64,000 nt of DNA from Lachnospiraceae bacterium (GTDB lineage: Bacteria; Bacillota; Clostridia; Lachnospirales; Lachnospiraceae), in contig JALCKY010000006.1 of NCBI GenBank assembly GCA_022647575.1, positions 1 through 64,000 on the forward strand, in the 5' to 3' direction. This document shows, piece by piece, positions 35,286-44,297 of this stretch (its first letter is position 1; every line of letters starts with the position of its first letter). The position numbers and the translations under genes were made by a program. The notes under the pieces are model-generated. The model worked only from the letters and a program-made list of their open reading frames with translations, had not been told where the DNA came from and ran no database searches.

Positions 35286-36656
35286 ATGAAAATTCTGATC
35301 GTAGGCTGCGGTAAAGTGGGCTATACGCTCGCGACACAGCTTTGCGGAGAAGATCACGACGTAACCATTCTTGACAAGGATGCCGATACACTGACCGATG
35401 TCACGAACGGCTATGATGTCATGGGCATTGTCGGCGACGGAACGAGCATCAGCGTCCTGCAGGAAGCAAATGTTGCAGAAGCGGATCTTTTGTGCGCGGT
35501 TACGGATTCCGATGAAAAGAACCTGCTGTGCTGCCTGATAGCCAGGAGAATCAGCAAATGCAAGACCATCGCTCGTGTGCGCAATCCGATCTACAGCAAT
35601 GAAGTCCAGTTTTTCAAGGCAGATTTTGACCTTGCCATGGTCATCAATCCGGAAATGGCAGCAGCTTCCGAAATTGCCCACATTTTCCGCTTTCCGTCCG
35701 CCATCAATATTAATACGTTCGCCAAGGGCCGCGTGGATCTTTTAAGATTCAGGCTCAAGGAGGGCAGTCTCCTGTGCGGGATGATGCTTTCGGATATCCG
35801 CACGAAGCTTCACTGCGACGTCCTGGTCTGCGTCGTCAAGAGAGGGGAGTCCATCACGATTCCTTCCGGCGACTTTACCGTACAGGCGGGAGACATCCTT
35901 TCCATCGTCGCTTCACCGAAAAATGCCGCGGAATTCTTCAAGAAGATCGGGGTCATGACGAATCCGGTCAATGCGGTGCTGATTGTCGGCGGCGGAAAAA
36001 TCACCTATTACCTGGCGAAACTGCTTCACAATTCGGGAATCAACGTCAAAATCATCGAGCGGAACCGGGATCGCTGCGAAGAGCTTTCCGATCTGCTTCC
36101 GTCGGCTGAAATCATTTTCGGGGACGGCACGGATGAAGAACTTCTGAAAGAGGAAGGCATCGAGGAAGTTGCCGGCTTTGCGGCTCTGACCGATATCGAT
36201 GAAGAGAATATCATGCTGTCGCTCTATGCACAGAGCCAGTCGAAGGTCAAGGCAAAGAACGTCACGAAGATCAACCGGATTACCTTTGACCAGGTCATCG
36301 GGGATCTGAATCTGGACAGTGTCGTGAATCCGAAGACCATCACGGCAGAATATATCCTGCAGTTCGTGCGTTCGATGCGCACGCCGTCCGCAGGCAGTTC
36401 CATGGAGAACCTGTACAAGCTGGATGAGTCCGGAGCGGAAGCGATGGAATTCTATCTGAAGAAGGAATCCGCTGTAACAGGAAAGCCTCTTTCGCAGCTG
36501 AACATGCGTGAGAATATTCTGATCTGCAAAATCTACCGCAACGGAACTCTGATTACGCCGACCGGACAGACGACCCTGGAAGCAGGAGATTCCGTCGTCC
36601 TGGTGGCTCTGACAAAAGATAAGCTTGAAGATATCGATGATATCCTGAAGAACTGA
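35286..36656 (+). CDS. trkA: Trk potassium uptake regulatory subunit TrkA
   Basis: A 456-residue cytoplasmic protein with two RCK modules, each a Rossmann NAD-binding (TrkA-N) and a TrkA-C part. The first begins KILIVGCGKVGYTLATQL with the acidic end LDKDADTL and VGDGTS. The second begins NAVLIVGGGKITYYLAKLL with FGDGTDEELL. It gates the TrkH channel encoded 27 bases downstream in response to nucleotides. The ATG at 35286 was chosen because GGGGGA stands 7 bases before it; a TTG at 35271 would overlap that SD. Confidence 0.93.
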   Translation: MKILIVGCGKVGYTLATQLCGEDHDVTILDKDADTLTDVTNGYDVMGIVGDGTSISVLQEANVAEADLLCAVTDSDEKNLLCCLIARRISKCKTIARVRNPIYSNEVQFFKADFDLAMVINPEMAAASEIAHIFRFPSAININTFAKGRVDLLRFRLKEGSLLCGMMLSDIRTKLHCDVLVCVVKRGESITIPSGDFTVQAGDILSIVASPKNAAEFFKKIGVMTNPVNAVLIVGGGKITYYLAKLLHNSGINVKIIERNRDRCEELSDLLPSAEIIFGDGTDEELLKEEGIEEVAGFAALTDIDEENIMLSLYAQSQSKVKAKNVTKINRITFDQVIGDLNLDSVVNPKTITAEYILQFVRSMRTPSAGSSMENLYKLDESGAEAMEFYLKKESAVTGKPLSQLNMRENILICKIYRNGTLITPTGQTTLEAGDSVVLVALTKDKLEDIDDILKN

Positions 36657-36683
36657 AGTGAATCTTCAGGATAGGAGGAATTC

Positions 36684-38126
36684 ATGAATTACGGAATGGT
36701 ATTCTACATTCTGGGCTGGATCCTGAAAGTGGAGGGAGCCCTTCTGGGCCTGCCCTGCCTTGTAGCCCTGATTTATCAGGAGTCGGCCGGATGGTGGTAT
36801 GTGCTGGGAGCCGGTATCTGCTTTTTAGTCGGAACGCTGATGACGCTCCGCAAACCGGCCAGCAGACAGGTTTATATGAGGGAAGGATTTACGGTTGTCG
36901 GTCTTGCATGGCTTGTCATGTCCATGCTCGGCTGTCTGCCTTTTGTGTTCTGCGGAGATATCCCGAACTACATTGATGCTCTTTTTGAAATGGTGTCAGG
37001 CTTCACGACGACCGGTTCTTCGATCCTGCCATCTGTTGAGAACCTGAATCACTGCACGCTTTTCTGGCGCTCCTTCTCGCACTGGGTCGGCGGCATGGGA
37101 ATCGTTGTCTTCATGCTGGCAATCCTGCCGATTCTGGGCGGTTCGACGATGAACCTGATGAAAGCGGAAAGCCCGGGCCCGGTAGTCGGAAAATTCGTGC
37201 CCAAGATCCGTTCGACGGCGGCCATCCTGTACGGCATCTACTTTGTCATCACGGTGACCCAGATCATCCTTCTGACGGCGTTCGGAATGCCGCTTTTCGA
37301 GTCGATGTGCCATACGTTCGGTTCTGTCGGCACCGGCGGCTTTTCCGTCAAGAATGACAGCTACATGAGTTATAGCCCGGCACTGCAGAATATCACGACG
37401 GTCTTCATGATCATGTGCGGCTGCAACTTCCAGTTCTATTATTTCCTGGTGGCGAAGAAGTTCAAGGCGGCCATCCGGATGGAAGAGGTCCGCACCTATC
37501 TGCTGATCATCCTGGCGTCCATCGTCATGATCGTCATCAATATCCGCGGGATGTACCCGACGATGGAAGAAACCATCCGTCACGCGGCATTCCAGGTCGG
37601 CACCATCATCACGACGACCGGTTTTGCAACGACGGACTTTGATAAATGGCCGCAGTTCTCCAAGACGATCCTCGTTCTCCTGATGATCATCGGAGCCTGC
37701 GCAGGATCGACCGGCGGCGGCATCAAGGTGTCCCGTATCTGCATCCTGTTCAAGACCATGAGGAAGGAACTCGGAGTCATTATCCATCCGCGTTCGGTTA
37801 AGAAAATCCAGATGGACGGAGCACCGGTGGCCCATGAGACCGTGCGCTCGACAAATGTGTTCATCGCGATTTATTTTGCAGTTTTCTTTATTTCCATCCT
37901 GCTGATTTCCGTCGATGAATTTGATTTTGCGACGAATTTCACAGCTGTGGCGGCAACGCTCAACAACATCGGCCCCGGCCTTGCTGTTGTCGGACCGACC
38001 GGAAATTTCGGCCATTTTTCCTATTTCTCCAAACTTGTCCTGACCTTCGATATGCTGGCCGGACGACTGGAACTGTTCCCGATGCTTCTTCTTTTCTCTT
38101 TCAGGAGCTGGAAGAAGTATAATTGA
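36684..38126 (+). CDS. trkH: Trk potassium transporter membrane subunit TrkH
   Basis: A 480-residue polytopic protein of the TrkH/KtrB superfamily. The repeated pore-loop filters are visible as VSGFTTTGSSIL, GSVGTGGFSVKN, TTTGFATTDF and NNIGPGLAVVGP, each with the filter Gly. It imports K+ and is gated by TrkA from the preceding gene. An SD (TAGGAGG) precedes the ATG. The rho gene follows 52 bases later with its own SD. Confidence 0.93.
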   Translation: MNYGMVFYILGWILKVEGALLGLPCLVALIYQESAGWWYVLGAGICFLVGTLMTLRKPASRQVYMREGFTVVGLAWLVMSMLGCLPFVFCGDIPNYIDALFEMVSGFTTTGSSILPSVENLNHCTLFWRSFSHWVGGMGIVVFMLAILPILGGSTMNLMKAESPGPVVGKFVPKIRSTAAILYGIYFVITVTQIILLTAFGMPLFESMCHTFGSVGTGGFSVKNDSYMSYSPALQNITTVFMIMCGCNFQFYYFLVAKKFKAAIRMEEVRTYLLIILASIVMIVINIRGMYPTMEETIRHAAFQVGTIITTTGFATTDFDKWPQFSKTILVLLMIIGACAGSTGGGIKVSRICILFKTMRKELGVIIHPRSVKKIQMDGAPVAHETVRSTNVFIAIYFAVFFISILLISVDEFDFATNFTAVAATLNNIGPGLAVVGPTGNFGHFSYFSKLVLTFDMLAGRLELFPMLLLFSFRSWKKYN

Positions 38127-38178
38127 TAAACCGGCAGGACGCCGGAACTCCGCTTTTTATTCAAGAGGATAAAACCAT

Positions 38179-39948
38179 ATGATGACAAGAGAAAAGTATC
38201 TGACACTGTCGGTGTCGGTCCTCCGCGGTTTGGCAAAAACCCGCGGTATTAAGGGCACGTCGACGATGAAGAAAGGCGACCTCATCGACGCGATGCAGGC
38301 GCTGGATGCCAGGGAAGCCGAAGAGGCGGCCAAGGCGGCGGAAGCCGAAGAAGCAGCCAGGGCGGCAGAAGAAGAGGCGGCCAGGGCGGCAGCGGAAGAA
38401 GCGGCCAGAGCGGCAGCAGCCGAAGAGGCAGCCAAAGCAGCAGCTGCGGAAGAGGCAGCCGGTGCGGAAAAAGCTCCGAAAGCGGAAATGCCGGAGAAGA
38501 CGTCCAGAGCTTCCAGAACGGAAACGGGCGGGAAAAACGCCAGGACAGCTTCCGGAAAGACCGGAAAAGCAGCTGCCTCCGCAAAAGACGAAGCGGACAG
38601 TGAACAGGTTCCCCACAGAGGACGCGGCCGGCGCAGGATTGAAAAGAAAACTGAGGGAGATACCGCGGAAGCCGCTGCGGCAGTGAAACCGGAAGCGGGT
38701 CCGGCAGCAAAACCGGAAGCAAAGCCGGGAGTGAAACCGGCTGCGGTTCCGCAGGCCGAGAAGAATGTACCGGAGACACGGAACACCGAGACGGGCGCTC
38801 CGGCCCCCGTCAAGCCGAAGGAAAATGATCATTCCGTACGGGGAATCCTGGAAGTCATGCAGGACGGCTTCGGCTTTATCCGTTCAGAAAATTTCCTGCC
38901 GGGAGAAGATGACGTCTATGTCTCTCCGTCGCAGATCCGCCGCTTCAATCTGAAGACCGGCGACATGATCAGCGGCAATACGAGGCCGAAGGCCCAGGGA
39001 GAGAAATTCGGAGCGCTTCTCTTTGTCCAGAGCGTGAATGATCTTCCGGCTGAAGAAGCCAAGCACCGCAGCAGTTTTGAAAGCATGACGCCGATCTTCC
39101 CGAACAAGCGGATCCGCCTGGAACGCATGGACGGTTCCATTGCGACCCGTATCGTCGACCTGATCAGCCCGATCGGAAAAGGACAGAGAGGCATGATCGT
39201 TTCGCCTCCGAAAGCCGGCAAAACGACCCTGCTGAAGGATATCGCCAAATCCATCCTGCGTCAGGATGCGGAAGCCTATCTGATCATCCTCCTGATCGAC
39301 GAACGTCCGGAGGAAGTCACGGACATGAAAGAGTCCGTGGATGGCAAGAATGTGGAGATCATTTATTCCACATTTGATGAAACGCCGGAGCATCACAAGC
39401 GCGTCTCAGAAATGGTCATCGAACGGGCCAAGAGACTGGTGGAACATAAGAAGGACGTGATCATTTTACTGGATTCGATCACAAGGCTTGCCAGGGCGTA
39501 CAACATCCTTGTTCCGCCGAGCGGACGTACGCTTTCCGGCGGTCTTGATCCGACAGCCCTGTACATGCCGAAGAGATTTTTCGGCGCAGCCAGGAACATG
39601 AGGGAAGGCGGTTCGCTGACCATCCTGGCAACGGCACTGGTCGATACGGGTTCCAAGATGGATGATGTGGTCTATGAGGAATTCAAGGGTACCGGCAACA
39701 TGGAGCTGATCCTCGACCGGAAGCTGCAGGAAAGAAGAATTTTCCCGGCTATCGACATTGTCAAGTCCGGAACGAGGCGTGAAGACCTGCTCCTCAGCGT
39801 TTCCGAACTGGAGGCGGTCAACCGCATGAGAAGAGCCCTGAACGGCATGAAATCGGACGAAGCGGTCGAATCGATCCTGCGGGCATTTACGATGACACGC
39901 ACGAATGACCAGATCATCAATGCGGTCCTGTCCGGCAGGCTTGTATAA
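38179..39948 (+). CDS. rho: Transcription termination factor Rho with long disordered insertion
   Basis: A 589-residue RNA-dependent ATPase helicase that ends transcription. The N-terminal helix bundle (about 1-40) is followed by roughly 175 residues of Ala/Glu/Lys/Pro-rich, charged low-complexity sequence. Then come the cold-shock RNA-binding domain ([30 protein letters not shown]) and the motor domain with Walker A ([11 protein letters not shown]), Walker B ([16 protein letters not shown]) and the Q/R-loop region. Bacterial Rho without an insertion is about 420 residues. The insertion starts with AEEAA-type repeats likely to form a helix. The ATG at 38179 has GAGGAT 8 bases upstream. Confidence 0.93.
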   Translation: MMTREKYLTLSVSVLRGLAKTRGIKGTSTMKKGDLIDAMQALDAREAEEAAKAAEAEEAARAAEEEAARAAAEEAARAAAAEEAAKAAAAEEAAGAEKAPKAEMPEKTSRASRTETGGKNARTASGKTGKAAASAKDEADSEQVPHRGRGRRRIEKKTEGDTAEAAAAVKPEAGPAAKPEAKPGVKPAAVPQAEKNVPETRNTETGAPAPVKPKENDHSVRGILEVMQDGFGFIRSENFLPGEDDVYVSPSQIRRFNLKTGDMISGNTRPKAQGEKFGALLFVQSVNDLPAEEAKHRSSFESMTPIFPNKRIRLERMDGSIATRIVDLISPIGKGQRGMIVSPPKAGKTTLLKDIAKSILRQDAEAYLIILLIDERPEEVTDMKESVDGKNVEIIYSTFDETPEHHKRVSEMVIERAKRLVEHKKDVIILLDSITRLARAYNILVPPSGRTLSGGLDPTALYMPKRFFGAARNMREGGSLTILATALVDTGSKMDDVVYEEFKGTGNMELILDRKLQERRIFPAIDIVKSGTRREDLLLSVSELEAVNRMRRALNGMKSDEAVESILRAFTMTRTNDQIINAVLSGRLV

Positions 39949-39967
39949 GTTCCGGAAAGATTCCTCC

Positions 39968-39996
39968 TTGCATTGTAAAGGGGGGTATGTTACAAT
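39968..39996 (+). promoter_or_regulatory. Promoter of rpmE
   Basis: TTGCAT (39968-39973) and TACAAT (39991-39996) are 17 bases apart, with TGT before the -10. The -35 lies just past the rho stop codon. Confidence 0.7.
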
Positions 39997-40062
39997 ACAT
40001 TCTGCTGTTTATCAACCTGTCCTGCACAGTAACCAGGACTTGAATAAGAAGAGGTGTTTATT

Positions 40063-40302
40063 ATGAAAGAAGGACTTCATCCTCAGTATTATCAGGCAAC
40101 CGTGACCTGCAACTGCGGCAACACGTTTGTCACCGGCTCAACGAAGAAAGAAATCCACGTTGAAGTCTGCTCCAAGTGCCATCCGTTCTACACCGGACAG
40201 CAGAAAGCTGCAAAGGCACGCGGCCGTATCGAAGCATTCAACAAGAAGTACGGCATGGGCGAAAGCAAGACTGCGGAAGCAGACGCAACAAAAAGCGAAT
40301 AG
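40063..40302 (+). CDS. rpmE: 50S ribosomal protein L31 (bL31, zinc type)
   Basis: A 79-residue ribosomal protein starting [10 protein letters not shown]. Zinc ligands are visible in TCNCGNTF and [14 protein letters not shown], so this is the C+ (zinc-binding) form. The ATG at 40063 has AGAGG upstream; a GTG at 40054 would overlap that SD. It follows rho and has its own promoter, the common order in Bacillota. Confidence 0.94.
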   Translation: MKEGLHPQYYQATVTCNCGNTFVTGSTKKEIHVEVCSKCHPFYTGQQKAAKARGRIEAFNKKYGMGESKTAEADATKSE

Positions 40303-40322
40303 CACTGCAAAAGCAAACTTAC

Positions 40323-40352
40323 GGGGACGGGGCAGATTTGCTCCCGTTCCCT
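40323..40352 (+). terminator. Probable hairpin after rpmE
   Basis: GGGGACGGGGCA and TGCTCCCGTTCCC can pair imperfectly (one bulge, wobbles) around GATT, followed by a short T-rich stretch. It is a weak candidate. Confidence 0.4.
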
Positions 40353-40392
40353 TTGCTTATCTTTAATCCGTTTTTTGACAGGGAGACAGAAG

Positions 40393-41445
40393 ATGCAGCA
40401 TTCATCCGGAATAGGCGGCCAGGCGGTCCTGGAAGGCATCATGATGCGGAACCGGGACAAGTATGCCATTGCAGTCCGCAAGCCGGATTCGGAAATCGAA
40501 GTCGATGTCCGGGACTATAAAAGCGTGCTCGGAATCAAAAATGTTGAGAAGATCCCGATTATCCGGGGCGTTTCCGCATTCCTGGATTCGCTTGTCATCG
40601 GAACCTCCTGTACGATGTGGTCCGCGAAATTCTTCGATGACGAAGAGGAAGAGGCTCCGGAGAAAGACGGCGGCAAAAAGAAGAAAGAGAAAGACAGCAG
40701 GACACAGGATCAAGACGGAACGCAGAAGCAGGATATAGACGGAACGCAGAAGCCGGAGGTAAAGCCGAAGGCGGAGAAGACGGAAGCGGAAAAGAAGAAG
40801 GAAGAACGCCAGTGGAACGCCCTTATGACGGGCACCGTGGTCTTTTCAATCATTTTTTCCGTGGCGGTTTTCATTCTGCTGCCGTATTTCCTGGCCTCGC
40901 TGCTCCGGAGATTCGCTGTATCGGAAACCACGGTCCTTCTTGCGGAAGCCTTTCTGCGGATCGCGATTTTCCTGCTTTATATGTTCCTGATTTCCAGGAT
41001 GAAGGATATCCAGAGAGTCTTTGCCTATCACGGGGCCGAGCACAAATGCATCAACTGCATCGAGCACAACCTGCCTCTGACGCCGGACAATGTCCTTTTA
41101 AGCTCGCGGCAGCATAAAAGATGCGGCACCAGCTTCCTGCTGATCGTCATCGTGATTTCCGTTATCTGCTATCTGTTCATCGGGCTTTTGGGGATCACCT
41201 CTCCGCTCTGGAGGGTGCTGATCCGGATTCTGCTCATCCCGGTCATCGCCGGTCTTTCCTACGAGCTGCTGCGCTATACCGGAAGCCATGACAGCGGCTT
41301 CATCTGCGCGCTTTCCTCTCCGGGGCTTCAGCTCCAGAAACTGGTCACGCGCGAGCCGGACAGGAAAATGACGGAGGTCGCGATTTCTGCGGTGGAAGCT
41401 GTCTTTGACTGGAAAAAATGGCAGGAGGAGAATTTTTCCGAATGA
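40393..41445 (+). CDS. DUF1385 membrane protein (YqhQ-like)
   Basis: A 350-residue protein of the DUF1385/YqhQ family, whose biochemical role is unknown. The N-terminus has the family signature GIGGQAVLEGIMMR. A charged linker (about 85-145, rich in Lys/Glu/Asp/Gln) precedes membrane segments and the conserved YHGAEHKCINCIEHN and SRQHKRCGTSFL, which look like a metal-binding set of His and Cys. Start at the ATG at 40393, after AGGGAGA. It overlaps prmC by four bases and heads the translation-factor gene set. Confidence 0.87.
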   Translation: MQHSSGIGGQAVLEGIMMRNRDKYAIAVRKPDSEIEVDVRDYKSVLGIKNVEKIPIIRGVSAFLDSLVIGTSCTMWSAKFFDDEEEEAPEKDGGKKKKEKDSRTQDQDGTQKQDIDGTQKPEVKPKAEKTEAEKKKEERQWNALMTGTVVFSIIFSVAVFILLPYFLASLLRRFAVSETTVLLAEAFLRIAIFLLYMFLISRMKDIQRVFAYHGAEHKCINCIEHNLPLTPDNVLLSSRQHKRCGTSFLLIVIVISVICYLFIGLLGITSPLWRVLIRILLIPVIAGLSYELLRYTGSHDSGFICALSSPGLQLQKLVTREPDRKMTEVAISAVEAVFDWKKWQEENFSE

Positions 41446-42272
41446 CCTATCAGGCATTGAATTTCATGGCGGCTGAAAAACTCAGGGAGGCAGAAGTTGC
41501 CGACCCTGAAAATGATGCGCGCCAGCTGGTGCTCTTCGCCGGCGACATGACCTTCGATGAATATACGCGGAAAATGAATACGGAAGCCCCGCCCGAAGAA
41601 GAGGAAAAGCTGCGGAAGGCGACGGAGAAGAGAGCCGGACATTATCCGCTGCAGTACATCACGGGACGGGCGGATTTCATGGGGCACATCTTTTTCGTGG
41701 ACAGCCATGTGCTGATTCCGCGCTTCGACACGGAAACGCTGGTCGTGGAGGCGGAAGGGCATATGCAGGGAAATGAAAAAGTCCTGGATATCGGAACGGG
41801 CAGCGGATGCGTCCTCTGCTCCATTCTCCTCGACTTTCCGGATGCGGACGGTACGGGCGTCGATGTTTCGGAAGAAGCGCTCAGGATCGCCGAATCAAAT
41901 GCCGAACAGCTGGGAATTCGGAACGTTCATTTTGCCGAGAGTGATTTGTTCACAAATGTCCGGGACACTTATGATATAATCGTATCCAATCCCCCGTATA
42001 TCGAGAAGGATGTGATCGAGACCCTCGATCCGGAAGTGAAGGACTATGAACCCCTGACGGCACTTGACGGCGGCCAGGACGGGCTTCATTTCTATCGCAG
42101 GATTTCATCGGAAGCCCGGGAACACCTGAAAGAGGGCGGAACCCTTCTTTTTGAAATCGGAGCGTCGCAGGGCGCGTCCGTGAAAAAAATCATGGAGGCT
42201 GACGGCTTCCGGGATATCGGAATCATCCGGGATCTGTCGGGAAATGAGCGCGTCGTCTCCGGAGGAATCTGA
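41442..42272 (+). CDS. prmC: Release factor glutamine methyltransferase PrmC
   Basis: A 276-residue SAM-dependent enzyme that methylates the Gln of the GGQ motif in release factors. The SAM site is VLDIGTGSGCVLC and the catalytic motif is VSNPPYIEK. An N-terminal helical domain binds the release factor. The ATG at 41442 overlaps the YqhQ stop (ATGA). The stop overlaps the prfA start by one base, so enzyme and substrate are made together. The order prmC then prfA is the reverse of that in E. coli. Confidence 0.93.
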   Translation: MTYQALNFMAAEKLREAEVADPENDARQLVLFAGDMTFDEYTRKMNTEAPPEEEEKLRKATEKRAGHYPLQYITGRADFMGHIFFVDSHVLIPRFDTETLVVEAEGHMQGNEKVLDIGTGSGCVLCSILLDFPDADGTGVDVSEEALRIAESNAEQLGIRNVHFAESDLFTNVRDTYDIIVSNPPYIEKDVIETLDPEVKDYEPLTALDGGQDGLHFYRRISSEAREHLKEGGTLLFEIGASQGASVKKIMEADGFRDIGIIRDLSGNERVVSGGI

Positions 42273-43348
42273 TGTTTGAAAAACTGGAAAGAACCCAGCT
42301 CCGCATACGGGAGATCGTGGGTGAATTATCTGAACCGGAAACGGCAAACGATCCGCAGCGCCTTCAGAAACTGATGAAGGAACAGGCGGAGCTGCAGCCG
42401 GTGGCGGATGCTTATGAACAGTATAAAGCCTGTAAAAAGGATGAAGAGGATTCTCTTTCCATGCTGGAATCGGAAGAGGATCCGGAAATGAAAGCCCTTC
42501 TCCGGGAAGAGAACCAGAGTGCCAGGGAGAAGCGGGAGAAGCTCGAAGAGGAAATCAAGATCCTGCTGCTTCCGAAGGAAGTCAACGACGAGCGTTCTGT
42601 CATCGTTGAGATCCGTGCCGGGGCGGGCGGCGACGAGGCAGCCCTTTTTGCGGCGGACTTGTACCGGATGTACGTGAAATATGCCGAGTCGAAGGGATGG
42701 AAATGCGAGATGATTTCCTCCAATGAGAACGGACTCGGAGGCTTCAAGGAATGCACGTTCTCCATTTCCGGAAGAGGCGTTTACGCAAAGCTGAAATATG
42801 AAAGCGGCACGCACCGGGTGCAGAGGGTGCCGGAGACCGAAAGCGGAGGACGAATCCATACTTCGACGGCTACCGTAGCCATCATGCCGGAAGCGGAGGA
42901 GGTCGATGTCGACATCGACCCGAAGGATATCCGCATCGATACCTACCGATCGTCCGGAGCCGGCGGCCAGCACATCAACAAGACGTCATCGGCCATCCGC
43001 ATCACGCATTTCCCGACGGGAATCGTTGTTTCCTGCCAGAATGAACGCTCGCAGTTCCAGAATAAGGACAAGGCCATGCAGGTCCTCCGTACGAAGCTGT
43101 ATGAAATGAAGCAGATGGAGGCCGAGAGCGAACGGGCCGATCTCCGCCATTCCCAGGTGGGAACCGGCGACCGCTCCGAAAAAATCAGGACGTACAATTT
43201 CCCGCAGGGACGTGTCACCGATCACCGGATCAAGCTGACGACGCATAATCTGACTGGTGTCCTGAACGGGGACCTGGATGAAATCATCGACGCACTGACT
43301 TCGGCGGATCAGGTCGCAAAACTGACCGCGCAGGAGCAGGAAGCATAA
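42272..43348 (+). CDS. prfA: Peptide chain release factor 1
   Basis: A 358-residue release factor reading UAA and UAG. The GGQ catalytic loop is in SSGAGGQHINKTSSAIRITH. The stop-codon recognition tripeptide region of RF1 (PET-type, here RVPETESGGRIHTS) is visible. GDEAALFAADLYRMY marks the preceding conserved domain. Length is normal for RF1. It is coupled to prmC upstream and followed 14 bases later by a nucleotidyltransferase gene with its own SD (AAAGGAG). Confidence 0.95.
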   Translation: MFEKLERTQLRIREIVGELSEPETANDPQRLQKLMKEQAELQPVADAYEQYKACKKDEEDSLSMLESEEDPEMKALLREENQSAREKREKLEEEIKILLLPKEVNDERSVIVEIRAGAGGDEAALFAADLYRMYVKYAESKGWKCEMISSNENGLGGFKECTFSISGRGVYAKLKYESGTHRVQRVPETESGGRIHTSTATVAIMPEAEEVDVDIDPKDIRIDTYRSSGAGGQHINKTSSAIRITHFPTGIVVSCQNERSQFQNKDKAMQVLRTKLYEMKQMEAESERADLRHSQVGTGDRSEKIRTYNFPQGRVTDHRIKLTTHNLTGVLNGDLDEIIDALTSADQVAKLTAQEQEA

Positions 43349-43362
43349 AAGGAGAACTCATT

Positions 43363-44283
43363 ATGGATACGACGTTAGTTATTCTGGCAGCAGGAATCGG
43401 AAGCCGGTACGGCGGCGGAATCAAACAGCTGGAAAAGGTCGGACCGAACGGCGAGATCATTATGGACTATTCGATTTACGACGCGCTGGAGGCGGGCTTC
43501 AATAAAGTCGTCTTCATTATCCGCCGGGATCTGGATGAGGAATTCCGCAACATCATCGGCAGCCGCATCGAGAAGGCGGTGAAGGTGGAGTATGCCTATC
43601 AGGAACTGAACAATCTGCCGGAAGGCTTCAGCGTTCCGGCCGGAAGAGTGAAGCCCTGGGGAACCGGACAGGCTCTTCTTGCGGCAAAGGATTTCGTGCA
43701 TGAGCCGTTCATCGTCATCAATGCGGACGATTACTACGGGAAAGAAGGCTTTGAGAAAGTCCATGACTGCCTCATTTCCGGAGAAGGCAAAGACGAGCCG
43801 GGCAATATCTGCATGGCAGGCTTCGTGCTGGAAAATACGCTGAGCGATAACGGCGGCGTGACCAGGGGCGTCTGCCTTCAGGATGACAAGGGACGTCTGA
43901 CCGGAATCAAGGAAACGAAGAACATCATCAAGACCGATGCCGGAATGGGTGCGGCGGAAATGACGGATGACGGCCTTCAGGTCATCAACCCGAATTCGCT
44001 TGTCTCCATGAACATGTGGGGACTTCAGCCGTCCTTCATGGGCGTCCTGGAAAAAGGATTCCCGGAATTCCTGAAGAGCATTCCGGCCGGAAACCTTACG
44101 GCGGAGTATCTGCTTCCGAACATCGTGGACGGGCTTTTGAAAGAGGGAAATGCAGACATTCAAGTCCTGCATTCGAGCGACCGCTGGTTCGGCGTCACCT
44201 ATCAGGAAGACAAGCAGACGGTAAAAAATGAATTCGCAAAACTGATTGCGAAAGGGGTTTATTCATCGCCGCTTTTTAAATAA
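43363..44283 (+). CDS. Sugar nucleotidyltransferase family protein
   Basis: A 306-residue enzyme with the nucleotidyltransferase fold. The N-terminal LAAGIGSRYGGGIKQLEKVGP matches the G-x-G-x-R nucleotide loop of NDP-sugar pyrophosphorylases, and VINADDYYG holds the metal-binding Asp. Later parts are WGTGQALLAA and NMWGLQPSF. The sugar cannot be named. It lies between prfA and glmM, which makes hexosamine phosphate for the cell wall, so a role in cell envelope precursors is a reasonable guess. SD AAAGGAGAA precedes the ATG. Confidence 0.8.
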   Translation: MDTTLVILAAGIGSRYGGGIKQLEKVGPNGEIIMDYSIYDALEAGFNKVVFIIRRDLDEEFRNIIGSRIEKAVKVEYAYQELNNLPEGFSVPAGRVKPWGTGQALLAAKDFVHEPFIVINADDYYGKEGFEKVHDCLISGEGKDEPGNICMAGFVLENTLSDNGGVTRGVCLQDDKGRLTGIKETKNIIKTDAGMGAAEMTDDGLQVINPNSLVSMNMWGLQPSFMGVLEKGFPEFLKSIPAGNLTAEYLLPNIVDGLLKEGNADIQVLHSSDRWFGVTYQEDKQTVKNEFAKLIAKGVYSSPLFK

Positions 44284-44297
44284 AATGGGGGAGAATC

